Source: Dehalococcoidia bacterium
GTDB lineage: Bacteria; Chloroflexota; Dehalococcoidia; Dehalococcoidales; Fen-1064
Length of the DNA: 45,770 nucleotides
Direction: 5' to 3'
Assembly: GCA_011171075.1 (NCBI GenBank)
Contig: DUFD01000010.1
Span: forward strand, 1-45,770
Shown here: piece by piece, positions 16,288-23,883 of the stretch
How positions within the stretch are numbered: the stretch's first letter is position 1
Layout: each line of letters begins with the position of its first letter
Made by a program: the position numbers and the translations under genes
The notes under the pieces: generated by a model
What the model was told of the DNA's origin: nothing
The model's database searches: none
What the model saw: only the letters and a program-made list of their open reading frames with translations

Positions 16288-17379
16288 TCAATCATGAGAG
16301 GCTTTGATATCTCCGCACTCCAGTGGCTCACCCCTGCGGACTATGGCCATGCATTTGTTGCAGGTGATACAGGTGGCTGGAGTGGCTTCTCCATTATGCC
16401 AGCGGGCAATTAAATCAGGTTCACGAATGAAGGGACGGCACATCGAGACCATGTCGGCATCACCACTCACCACAATATCCCGTGCCGTTTCCAGATTGCG
16501 AATCCCGCCCACCAGTACAATCGGAACCGTAACCGACCGCTTGACGACAGCCGCTCTTGACCGGAAAGGCGTCGTCACCGGTTCTCCCTCCTGGTTACGG
16601 TACGCCCCTTGCCCCACCCCACCACTGACCTCAATGGCATCGATACCGACCGCCACCATCTCCTTTGCCGCCTCGATACCTTCCTCCAGAGAAAGCCCGC
16701 CTTCCCGGTCATCCATGACACCGAACTTAATAAAAAAAGGGAAATCCCGCCCGATTATCTGCCGCACCCGGCGGACAACCTCAACGTGGAACCTGCGACG
16801 GTTTTCAGGACTGCCACCCCAGCGGTCAGTACGCTGATTAAAAATCGGTGATATGAACTGGCTCATCAGGTAGCCATGGGCACCATGAAGTTGCAAGGCA
16901 TCGAAACCAGCCTCCCTGCTACGGGCCGCCGCCGCCGCAAAGTCATCGATGATGCCTTCAATATCCTCGTTGGTCATCTCACGGTGAGACCGTTTCACCC
17001 CCGGCATTTCCGATACCGCCGGGACAGTAGTGCCCTCCTGGGGAAGATAAACGGAGTTGATGCCGGCATGGACAATCTGCAAAGCGATTTTTCCACCGCC
17101 CTCGTGTACCGTCTGTGCCAGCCGACTCAGGCCGGGAATCATGTCATCATTGTGGACTCCATACTGGCCGTGCATAGCCTGGCCATGCGCAGAAACAAAG
17201 GCATAGCCGCTGACGATAAGGCCAATATTACCCTTGCCCAGCCTCCTGTAGATTTCTACTGAGGTATCGGTCACCTTTCCCGCACTATCGGCGGTAGCGT
17301 CCCAGGTCGCTGACCTGAGGAAGCGGTTCTTTATTTCCAGTTTTCCGATTTGTTTCGGCTCAAAAAGGACTTCAGTCAT
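16288..17379 (-). CDS. NADH:flavin oxidoreductase, Old Yellow Enzyme family, with a four-cysteine C-terminus
   Basis: A 363-residue FMN-dependent TIM-barrel enzyme of the Old Yellow Enzyme/2,4-dienoyl-CoA reductase superfamily, which reduces activated C=C bonds. Seen: the N-terminal K-N-R-F motif; Q-L-H-x-A-H-G-Y around residue 168 with substrate-binding histidines; D-R-W-G-G-S-P-E-N-R; and the phosphate-binding G-G-I-R. The C-terminus has Cys-x2-Cys-x2-Cys-x11-Cys, close to the 4Fe-4S pattern of dienoyl-CoA reductases (x2, x3, x11), so a cluster is possible. The extra flavin/NAD domains of dienoyl-CoA reductase are absent. The gene begins 2 nt after the stop of the phosphotriesterase-like gene, so they form one operon. 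Confidence 0.9.
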   Translation of the reverse strand: MTEVLFEPKQIGKLEIKNRFLRSATWDATADSAGKVTDTSVEIYRRLGKGNIGLIVSGYAFVSAHGQAMHGQYGVHNDDMIPGLSRLAQTVHEGGGKIALQIVHAGINSVYLPQEGTTVPAVSEMPGVKRSHREMTNEDIEGIIDDFAAAAARSREAGFDALQLHGAHGYLMSQFISPIFNQRTDRWGGSPENRRRFHVEVVRRVRQIIGRDFPFFIKFGVMDDREGGLSLEEGIEAAKEMVAVGIDAIEVSGGVGQGAYRNQEGEPVTTPFRSRAAVVKRSVTVPIVLVGGIRNLETARDIVVSGDADMVSMCRPFIREPDLIARWHNGEATPATCITCNKCMAIVRRGEPLECGDIKASHD

Positions 17380-17381
17380 TG

Positions 17382-18326
17382 CTAAACACCCTCAAAAAAG
17401 TTACGTGGACCGTTGACGCACAGATCATTGATGATTTCTTCACTGACACCCATCTCCCTTAGCTGGGCGAAGACAGCGTTCTTTATGTAAAGGAAGCCGT
17501 GGGGGTTATACTGTCGCCTCTCCTCCTCTGCTCTGCGCCAGTCGGGCCCGAGAAAGGGTAGCGCCGAGCTATCATGCGACGGACAGAGACGGTCGGCATA
17601 ACCGGCATCAATTAATGCCTTCATTGTGTTGGTACGGGCCCTTGAACTGACAGTCCTGCCAGGATAGCGGTCCAACCCCAGATAGCAGCCCTGTTCCAGC
17701 AACTGAATAAGGTACTCTGTGTCCGTGGTGTCATTGGAATGGTCAAGCTTCACCCTTTTCGGGTCGACACCCTCATCTTTGAGGATATCAAGCTGCTGCC
17801 AGCCTACCTGACCGGGCGAGTAAGAGTGCAGCATGATGGGTACACCTGTCTTTAAATGGGCACGTCCCACCGCCCGCAGTATAGTCTCCATCTGTGGATT
17901 CACACCGCCATAATCACTGGCCGCCTTGAGGATGCCAGCTTTAATACTAGTGCCGGAGATGCCTTCTTCTATCTCACGGACAAACACGTCCGCCATTTGC
18001 TCGACAGAGGCCGCCTGGAAAAACCTCGGTATCTCCAGCCACCATCCAGAAACAGCGATAATGTTAACTCCGCTGCGACGTGATGCCTCAGCAATAAAGT
18101 TGATATCACGACCCAGGTCAGTGGTCGTTGCGTCAACAATTGTGTCCACCCCACCCTCCTTGGTCTGCTTGAGCTTCTCAACGGCACGCCCTAACGGGTC
18201 GTCACCGAGGAGTTCCGGATAGTCCTGGTAGACCCCGGCAAAACCGACCAGGATATGCTCATGCATCAGGGTGAAACCCAGGTCCTTCGTATCAATCGGT
18301 CCAAGTACGGAATTAACTGTCGCCAT
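17382..18326 (-). CDS. Phosphotriesterase-family metal-dependent hydrolase (lactonase-like)
   Basis: A 314-residue amidohydrolase-superfamily enzyme of the phosphotriesterase family, whose bacterial members are mostly lactonases or esterases. The binuclear metal ligands are in place: H22-x-H24, a lysine in A-G-I-L-K133-A-A at the position of the carboxylated bridging lysine, H166 (M-L-H-S-Y), H195 (L-D-H-S-N-D) and D251 (S-H-D). It is the first gene of a two-gene leftward unit with the Old Yellow Enzyme gene, which suggests ring reduction and lactone/ester opening in one catabolic route (inference). GAAAGGAG is visible upstream of the ATG. Confidence 0.9.
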   Translation of the reverse strand: MATVNSVLGPIDTKDLGFTLMHEHILVGFAGVYQDYPELLGDDPLGRAVEKLKQTKEGGVDTIVDATTTDLGRDINFIAEASRRSGVNIIAVSGWWLEIPRFFQAASVEQMADVFVREIEEGISGTSIKAGILKAASDYGGVNPQMETILRAVGRAHLKTGVPIMLHSYSPGQVGWQQLDILKDEGVDPKRVKLDHSNDTTDTEYLIQLLEQGCYLGLDRYPGRTVSSRARTNTMKALIDAGYADRLCPSHDSSALPFLGPDWRRAEEERRQYNPHGFLYIKNAVFAQLREMGVSEEIINDLCVNGPRNFFEGV

Positions 18327-18350
18327 TTACTTCGCTCCTTTCACTACCAA

Positions 18351-19127
18351 TCATCCGGGCCGATTCTTTTGGAAATTAAGCACCTCACTGGCTGCCTGAT
18401 AACCTTCCGGGCCACAACGGTCCCTCAGACGGAATAGACCGAATTCATTCATTATGTCCAGTAGAGCAGCCGTGCCGACGTGCATGGGGAACACAGAGAG
18501 AATCCCTTCCGGCCTCAGAACTCTATGCAATTCCTGCAGCAGTCCCCGCCTATCTTTTATATCGTGGAATACATCGTAAAGCAATATCACATCTATAGTC
18601 TCGTCGCTTAATCCGGTGGCGAAGCCGGTGGTATCCATGAGAATAGTCTCTATATTCTCGATTTTCTCACTGCCTGCCTTTTCTCTGATACGCTCCAGGG
18701 CACGCGGGCGGACGTCGAGGGCATATACCTTACCATCTTTCCCAACAATACCGGCAGCTGCCAGCGTAAAAGTACCGGGGCCACAGCCATAGTCCAGCAC
18801 CATCTGTCTGTCTCTGATACCTACTTTAATCAGGACTTGCCGTGCATTTTCTGTCAGCCATTGCCTGACCCCGAACTCGCCGGGTAACGTATCCGGCATT
18901 CTAGAAACCATAATCTTCTGCCCGTCCAGCAGAGTACCATTTAGCTGCGTAATGGCTTCCTCGCCTTCCGCATCATCAGTCATTCTCACCGTTCCAAATC
19001 CTTTTGACTCGCCGGACTGGAAATCCCTGACAATCTCAACCGATTCCACGGCACCAAATCTGGAGAAGGCCAAGGCGAGTTCGTCTTCCAAGGTAACGGA
19101 GGAAAACCCACCGACATATAGCTGCAT
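18351..19127 (-). CDS. RRM (RNA-recognition motif) fused to a class I SAM-dependent methyltransferase
   Basis: A 258-residue two-domain protein. Residues 1-78 form an RRM with RNP2 L-Y-V-G-G-F (3-8) and RNP1 K-G-F-G-T-V-R-M (42-49). Residues about 85-250 form a Rossmann methyltransferase with motif I V-L-D-Y-G-C-G-P-G-T-F (110-120), the acidic ribose-binding residue in A-L-D-V-R and the post-motif block V-I-L-L-Y-D-V-F-H-D. Methyltransferases of this pattern act on varied substrates; the RRM suggests RNA, which is inference. The ATG has GAGGGAG upstream. The nucleotide frame is continuous, so the fusion is in the genome and not a reading artefact. It lies 24 bp upstream of the phosphotriesterase-like gene on the same strand. 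Confidence 0.85.
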   Translation of the reverse strand: MQLYVGGFSSVTLEDELALAFSRFGAVESVEIVRDFQSGESKGFGTVRMTDDAEGEEAITQLNGTLLDGQKIMVSRMPDTLPGEFGVRQWLTENARQVLIKVGIRDRQMVLDYGCGPGTFTLAAAGIVGKDGKVYALDVRPRALERIREKAGSEKIENIETILMDTTGFATGLSDETIDVILLYDVFHDIKDRRGLLQELHRVLRPEGILSVFPMHVGTAALLDIMNEFGLFRLRDRCGPEGYQAASEVLNFQKNRPG

Positions 19128-19163
19128 TTACTCCCTCTCTGGCCGGCGATGAACGTTTTAGCT

Positions 19164-19193
19164 ATGTTAGCAGCCCCGTTCTCTGACCGTCAA
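19164..19193 (-). promoter_or_regulatory. Possible promoter of the RRM-methyltransferase gene
   Basis: On the minus strand TTGACG (19193-19188) and TAACAT (19169-19164) with an 18-nt spacer, about 40 nt before the start codon. The -10 box matches only 4/6. Confidence 0.3.
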
Positions 19194-19208
19194 ATAACAG
19201 GCAAGCAT

Positions 19209-19237
19209 TTGACACCAGAACGTCACCAGCCTATTAT
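19209..19237 (+). promoter_or_regulatory. Promoter of birA, placed for a leaderless transcript
   Basis: Perfect TTGACA at 19209-19214, 17-nt spacer, TATTAT at 19232-19237 (5/6). The expected transcription start is about 19244, while the birA ATG is at 19247 (with TTG at 19244), leaving essentially no 5' leader. Confidence 0.5.
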
Positions 19238-19246
19238 CAATGTTTG

Positions 19247-20032
19247 ATGACAGAGAACGACCTCTCCGTAGAAGCTATTACCAGTGGTCTTGAGACCCGA
19301 TTCGTCGGGCAGAGGACAATCTATTTCCCCAGCCTGACAACGACGATGGACGTGGCCAGGCAGGAGGCTCTTGAAGGTGCCGCGGAGGGAACGGTGGTTA
19401 TCGCCGATGAGCAGACTGCCGCCCGGGGACGACTGCAGCGTGCCTGGATAACACCACGGGGTAATATCGCCCTTTCCGTGGTGCTTTATCCTCAAAGGGA
19501 ACGCCTGCACACGCTGATAATGGTGGCCTCCCTGGCGGTATCACACTGCATTGAGACTATCACTGGCTTAAGACCTGAAATCAAGTGGCCCAATGATGTC
19601 CTCATCAGAGGGAAAAAGGTTTGCGGGATATTGATTGAGAGTGACGTACGGGCAGACAGGGTCAACCAAGCCATCATCGGCATCGGCATAAACGTCAATC
19701 TGGACGTAGATACTCTCCCGGAAATACAGTCAATAGCCACCAGCCTTTCACATGAGCTGGGGAGAGAGGTATCACGTCTCAGCCTTGTTCGACAACTTCT
19801 GGAAGAGCTGGAGTCTTATTACCTGGAATCAAGCTCCGGAGATACGGTGTACGAGCAGTGGCAAAAGCGATTGATAACGCTCGGTAAGAAGGTGCGGGCT
19901 GCATCGGCAACCGGGAAAACAGTCCTTGAGGGCATCGCCGAATCGGTAGACCGTGACGGTAGCCTGTGGCTGCGCCTCGAGGACGGCAGCCTGACCAGGG
20001 TCATCGCCGGGGACGTTACCCTGAACGAATAA
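19247..20032 (+). CDS. birA: Biotin--[acetyl-CoA-carboxylase] ligase, monofunctional
   Basis: A 261-residue biotin protein ligase that makes biotinyl-AMP and biotinylates carboxylase carrier domains. Seen: A-A-R-G-R-L-Q-R-A-W (the G-R-G-R-x-x-R-x-W biotin/ATP loop, with L replacing one G), K-W-P-N-D-V-L, K-V-C-G-I-L-I-E-S, G-I-G-I-N-V-N, and the C-terminal SH3-like domain. The N-terminal DNA-binding domain of Escherichia coli BirA is missing, so it cannot act as the bio repressor. No Shine-Dalgarno sequence precedes the ATG, in line with the promoter placement. A TTG codon directly before the ATG is an alternative start. Confidence 0.95.
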   Translation: MTENDLSVEAITSGLETRFVGQRTIYFPSLTTTMDVARQEALEGAAEGTVVIADEQTAARGRLQRAWITPRGNIALSVVLYPQRERLHTLIMVASLAVSHCIETITGLRPEIKWPNDVLIRGKKVCGILIESDVRADRVNQAIIGIGINVNLDVDTLPEIQSIATSLSHELGREVSRLSLVRQLLEELESYYLESSSGDTVYEQWQKRLITLGKKVRAASATGKTVLEGIAESVDRDGSLWLRLEDGSLTRVIAGDVTLNE

Positions 20033-20039
20033 GAAGTAC

Positions 20040-20070
20040 GGAGTAGCCCGCTGATTTAGCGGGCTACTCC
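20040..20070. terminator. Bidirectional terminator hairpin between birA and the slipin gene
   Basis: A perfect 13-bp stem GGAGTAGCCCGCT / AGCGGGCTACTCC with a 5-nt loop (GATTT), lying between convergent genes, 7 nt after the birA stop and 29 nt before the slipin stop. The T-tract that follows is short. Confidence 0.7.
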
Positions 20071-20098
20071 ACTTTCGCACCAGCTACATCAAGATGAG

Positions 20099-20866
20099 CT
20101 AGTCTGACTTTTTACTCTCGCCCTTATCCATGAACATCTTGATGAGGTCCATCGGCAGCGGGAATAGCACGGTGCTGTTTTTCTCAACAGCGATTTCAGT
20201 AAGCGTCTGCAGATAGCGGAGCTGCAATGTAACTGGTTCGCGGGCAATCACGGCACCGGCCTGGGCCAGTCGCTCGGATGCCTGGAACTCACCGTCGGCG
20301 TGGATAATCTTGGCACGTCGTTCACGCTCGGCTTCAGCCTGGGCAGCCATCATGCGCTTCATCTGCTCGGCAAGCTCGACGTCCTTAATCTCCATGGCGC
20401 TGACCTTGATGCCCCACGGGTCGGTATGCTCGTCGATTATCTGTTGCAGGCTCTGGTTTAGCTTCTCCCTCTGTGTCAGCAGCTCGTCAAGCTCGGCCTG
20501 ACCGAGGACGTTCCGCAGTGTCGTCTGCGCAATCTGAGAGGTAGCCCGAACATAGTCCATTACCTTGAGGAGGGCGGACTCGGGGTCAACCACACGGAAG
20601 AAAACCACGGCGTTGACACGGACAGTAACATTGTCCTTGGTGATGACCTCCTGGGGTGGCACGTCCATCGTGATGACGCGGAGGTCGGCCTTGCGCATGG
20701 TATCAACAAAGGGGATGATGAGAAAGAAACCGGGACCCTTCGTTCCGAGCAGCCGTCCCAGGCGCAGAATAACACCCCGCTCGTACTCAGGCAGAATCTT
20801 GACCGTGGCCGGGATGAGAATCAGCAAGACCAGACCAAGTATAGCCCATATAATCCACTGTTCCAT
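20099..20866 (-). CDS. Slipin (stomatin/SPFH-domain membrane protein)
   Basis: A 255-residue SPFH protein: an N-terminal membrane hairpin (about residues 3-25), the SPFH domain ([15 protein letters not shown] through residue 190) and a charged coiled coil rich in Ala/Glu/Arg (about 165-215). Slipins oligomerise in membrane microdomains and typically partner with NfeD proteins, which are encoded directly upstream here. A TTG one codon earlier is possible, but GGAGG at the right distance favours the ATG at 20866. The three genes form one leftward operon ending at the hairpin near 20055. Confidence 0.95.
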   Translation of the reverse strand: MEQWIIWAILGLVLLILIPATVKILPEYERGVILRLGRLLGTKGPGFFLIIPFVDTMRKADLRVITMDVPPQEVITKDNVTVRVNAVVFFRVVDPESALLKVMDYVRATSQIAQTTLRNVLGQAELDELLTQREKLNQSLQQIIDEHTDPWGIKVSAMEIKDVELAEQMKRMMAAQAEAERERRAKIIHADGEFQASERLAQAGAVIAREPVTLQLRYLQTLTEIAVEKNSTVLFPLPMDLIKMFMDKGESKKSD

Positions 20867-20877
20867 CAATTACCTCC

Positions 20878-21177
20878 TTATTTTTTTCTGACTACAGATA
20901 ATACCAGATTATTTACCCCTGTGACGACCACCTCTTCTCCGGGTTCGACCCGGCCTTCTACTGATAAGGATGTCCAGTTTTCCCCTTCCAGAAAGACCGT
21001 TCCCCGGGGAGAGAGTGGCGTTTTAACGACGGCAGTCTGCCCCACCAGACCTTCCCGGCCGGTAACCGACCGGCGAAACAGTCTTTTAAACGTTTTAATA
21101 ATATCCTGAATATAATATATTTTGAGAATTACCAGCACAACTAAAGAAATTATGCCGACTATTTCCAGTGGGGTCAA
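20878..21177 (-). CDS. Short NfeD-like protein (membrane helix plus OB domain)
   Basis: A 99-residue protein: one N-terminal transmembrane helix (about 5-25), then an NfeD C-terminal OB-fold domain (GREGLVGQTAVVKTPLSPRGTVFLEGENW...G-x-E-V-V-V-T-G-V). It lacks the ClpP-like protease domain. Its ATG overlaps the stop of the long nfeD gene by 4 nt (ATGA), indicating translational coupling, and the slipin gene follows 11 nt downstream. It probably interacts with the slipin through the OB domain, as in known NfeD-stomatin pairs. Confidence 0.88.
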   Translation of the reverse strand: MTPLEIVGIISLVVLVILKIYYIQDIIKTFKRLFRRSVTGREGLVGQTAVVKTPLSPRGTVFLEGENWTSLSVEGRVEPGEEVVVTGVNNLVLSVVRKK

Positions 21178-22493
21178 TTACCTGACTCCTTTTTCTGCCT
21201 GTGAACATACAGTTTAAGGCTATCAACCCGGTCGATAACCACCTTTTCGTTGGGTTCGATGCGGCCTTCTTCGGACACTGCCGTCCAGCGTTCCCCCTTG
21301 TAGAGAACCATGCCTTCCGGTGCCAGTACCGCCTTGACCACGGCAGTCTTCCCGACCAGCTCTTCACGACCGGTAGACGGCTGGCGGCGGTGGCTGACGA
21401 CTACGCGGGTGATGATAAAGGCGATTGCGGCAGCAATGATAAAAGCAATAGTGCCGACAAGCCACGGATTCACCTGGAAGAGCGGGCCACCCTTGAACAG
21501 AATCAACGAGCCGAGTACCAGCGCGGTGATACCGCCGGCTGTAAACAGGCCAAAGGTCTCGGTGAATACCTCGGCGATAAACAACCCGAACGCCCCTGCC
21601 ACCAGCAAAATACCGGTGATGTTAACCGGCAGATTGCCCAGAGAGTACAAGGCCAGTATCAGGCAGATACCACCAGCCACTCCCGGAACGATGAGACCAG
21701 GATTAGATATCTCCACAAAAAGCCCGAGGGTCGCCAGGCTCAGCAGCACATAGGCGATATTTGGGTCAGTAATAGCGAAAAGGAACTTCTCCATCCAGCT
21801 CATGTCGATGTACTGGACAACAGCATCCTCTGTCTCGATGGTAACCACGGCACCACCAAGCAGGGTCACCTCCCAGCCATCAAGCTCAGCGATAAGGGCG
21901 TCTATATCTGCGGCAACGATATCAATAACGTTTAGCTCCAGTGCCTCCCTCTCGGTCGCGGAAACGGCCTCTCTTACAGCCTGCTCTGCCCAGTCTACGT
22001 TACGACCGTGCGACTCAGCAAGGCTGCGGATATAAGCAGCGGCATCGTTGAGTACCTTTTCCTGCATAGTCTCCGACATCTCGACCTCGCCCTCGGGGCC
22101 GACTGCTACCGGACTGGCTGCCCCGATAGCGGTATTGGGGGCCATGGCGGCCACATGAGCCGCCACCGTGATAAACACTCCTGCCGAAGCCGCCCGTGCT
22201 CCAGAGGGGGAGACAAAAACCACCACGGGAATCCGTGCATTGACGATTTCTTGTACGATGTCCCGCATGGCTGTATCGAGGCCGCCGGGGGTATCCAACT
22301 GGATGACGCAGGCGGTGGCATTCAGGTCTTCCGCTTCTTCGATGCCACGAGCAATATAGTCGGCCAGGACAGGATTAATGACACCCTCAGCGGTAACAAC
22401 GGCAATCGTCGGTGAGGCTGCCCGTACCCCAGCGGTAATGGACAACGCGAGTAACAGCCCCAGCAGTACAAGTACCCGTATTGTCTTAAACAT
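21174..22493 (-). CDS. NfeD-family membrane-bound ClpP-class serine protease
   Basis: A 439-residue NfeD protein: signal segment (about 1-25), ClpP-like protease domain with the nucleophile Ser103 in A-R-A-A-S-A-G and a lysine near 147 (catalytic Ser-Lys dyad), four or five membrane helices between about 225 and 360, and a C-terminal OB domain (GREELVGKTAVVKAVLAPEGMVLYKGERW). Homologues cleave the C-terminal hydrophobic region of stomatin/slipin. The frame is open to 22604, but the ATG at 22493 gives a standard signal peptide; its ribosome binding site is close (GGAG 1 nt before), so the start is uncertain. First gene of the nfeD-nfeD-slipin operon, divergent from hisZ. Confidence 0.92.
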   Translation of the reverse strand: MFKTIRVLVLLGLLLALSITAGVRAASPTIAVVTAEGVINPVLADYIARGIEEAEDLNATACVIQLDTPGGLDTAMRDIVQEIVNARIPVVVFVSPSGARAASAGVFITVAAHVAAMAPNTAIGAASPVAVGPEGEVEMSETMQEKVLNDAAAYIRSLAESHGRNVDWAEQAVREAVSATEREALELNVIDIVAADIDALIAELDGWEVTLLGGAVVTIETEDAVVQYIDMSWMEKFLFAITDPNIAYVLLSLATLGLFVEISNPGLIVPGVAGGICLILALYSLGNLPVNITGILLVAGAFGLFIAEVFTETFGLFTAGGITALVLGSLILFKGGPLFQVNPWLVGTIAFIIAAAIAFIITRVVVSHRRQPSTGREELVGKTAVVKAVLAPEGMVLYKGERWTAVSEEGRIEPNEKVVIDRVDSLKLYVHRQKKESGN

Positions 22494-22557
22494 ACTCCAA
22501 CCCACCACACCTACCATGATGATAACATGGGCGTACCACCGTTTCAACACAGGGGCG

Positions 22558-22586
22558 TTGAGTGGGGAGGAAAAGTAGTGTAGAAT
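22558..22586 (+). promoter_or_regulatory. Promoter of the hisZGD operon
   Basis: TTGAGT at 22558-22563, 17-nt spacer, TAGAAT at 22581-22586 (5/6). It faces hisZ with a leader of about 37 nt. No attenuator or T-box-like structure is visible in so short a leader. Confidence 0.5.
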
Positions 22587-22629
22587 TGAATGACTGCTAA
22601 CCATAAGATAGTTTCACAAAGGGAAAAAG

Positions 22630-23883
22630 ATGCGAGTCCAGAGATGCAAGGGTACCCGCGACATTTCGCCTGAAGAGATGAACAGATTCCGGTTCATTGA
22701 GGGCGTCTTCAGGGAGTGCTGTCTTAAGGGTGGCTACCGGGAAATCCGGACGCCCACCCTTGAGTACCTGCATCTCTTCACTTCCACCGGTACACTGACG
22801 CCGGGGACTCTGGGCAAAGTATACTCCTTCCTCGACTGGGACGGCTGGAGCGGAGAGCGTGTCGTCCTCCGACCGGATGCCACTATCCCCGTCGCCAGGT
22901 CTTACATAGAGACCATGCAAGACCAGGGACTTGCCAAGCTTTTTTACGTAGCCAATACCTTTATCTTCGAAGAGACCGGAAAGGAAAACCGGGAGAGATG
23001 GGACTGCGGGGCCGAGCTCATCGGTGCCAGCTCAACCACAGCCGACATGGAGCTGATAATCCTAGCACTCGAAATCCTGAAAAAGCTGGGACTCGCAAAG
23101 GTGGAACTCAGGCTGTCGCACGCCGGTCTGATAAGGGCGCTGCTGGCCGAGTTCGGGCTTACCCCGCAGGAGCAGGCCGACGTTTTCGACCAGATTATGG
23201 ACGGCGACAGGACGGCATTCACGAGACTAAAAGCGAAATCACCGGAGCTTCGGGACACCCTCTCACCCCTGCTTGACCTTAAAGGGCAGTCCGCCGGTTT
23301 TCTCCGCAACTTAAAAGCGCTGTTCCGCAGGGACCTGCCTGAATTCGAGCCTGCTCTGGACAACTTCATCGATATTGTCGACCTCTTGGAGGCACTCGGC
23401 TATAGTTACCAGATTGATATTGCCTCGGGGAGGGGTTTTGAATACTACACCGGCGTCATCTTTCAGCTTTATACGGGTAACACCAGGGTCGCCCGGGGAG
23501 GTCGGTACGACGCCCTGATTCCCCTGATAGGCGGGCAGGACGTACCGGCATCCGGCTTTGCTCTTTATGTTGACCGCCTCATAGGGTTGATAAGACCCGA
23601 AGTACTGAATGAGCACATACCGGAAAGAATCCTCGTCAGGACCAGTGGTGATACTCCAGATATGGTGAGAGAAGGTTTCCTCGTAGCTACCCGCCTCCGC
23701 GATGCCGGCTATGCTGTCGAGACCGACCTGGGTGGTCAGCCATCGACCGACGTGCGGTGGACACTTGAACTCAGTAAAGAAAAACCACGTTTCGTTGTCA
23801 CTGACACCACTACAAAAAAGAAGTCCGAGGCTCAGACGGCCGAAGAGGTGCTGGGGCTACTGGGGGGAAAAGGTGACAGTTAA
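22630..23883 (+). CDS. hisZ: ATP phosphoribosyltransferase regulatory subunit HisZ
   Basis: A 417-residue histidyl-tRNA-synthetase paralogue that, with short-form HisG, makes the first enzyme of histidine biosynthesis and carries the histidine feedback site. Seen: the class II core G-T-R-D-I-S-P (8-14), motif 2-like V-L-R-P-D-A-T-I-P-V-A-R, the HisA-like G-F-E-Y-Y-T-G and motif 3-like A-R-G-G-R-Y-D-A-L. It keeps a C-terminal anticodon-binding-like domain (about 335-415), often missing in HisZ. It is called HisZ rather than HisRS because it overlaps hisG by 11 nt and has replacements in the synthetase motifs; a true HisRS cannot be fully excluded. Confidence 0.88.
   Translation: MRVQRCKGTRDISPEEMNRFRFIEGVFRECCLKGGYREIRTPTLEYLHLFTSTGTLTPGTLGKVYSFLDWDGWSGERVVLRPDATIPVARSYIETMQDQGLAKLFYVANTFIFEETGKENRERWDCGAELIGASSTTADMELIILALEILKKLGLAKVELRLSHAGLIRALLAEFGLTPQEQADVFDQIMDGDRTAFTRLKAKSPELRDTLSPLLDLKGQSAGFLRNLKALFRRDLPEFEPALDNFIDIVDLLEALGYSYQIDIASGRGFEYYTGVIFQLYTGNTRVARGGRYDALIPLIGGQDVPASGFALYVDRLIGLIRPEVLNEHIPERILVRTSGDTPDMVREGFLVATRLRDAGYAVETDLGGQPSTDVRWTLELSKEKPRFVVTDTTTKKKSEAQTAEEVLGLLGGKGDS

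Noticed and set aside
21201-21935. Long plus-strand open frame (244 codons) opposite nfeD
   Set aside because: It lies fully antisense to the clearly conserved nfeD gene, with no ribosome binding site or recognisable motif.
23702-23872. Upstream extension of hisG inside hisZ
   Set aside because: The residues are only another frame of hisZ; HisG begins at the GTG at 23873 with the family N-terminus.
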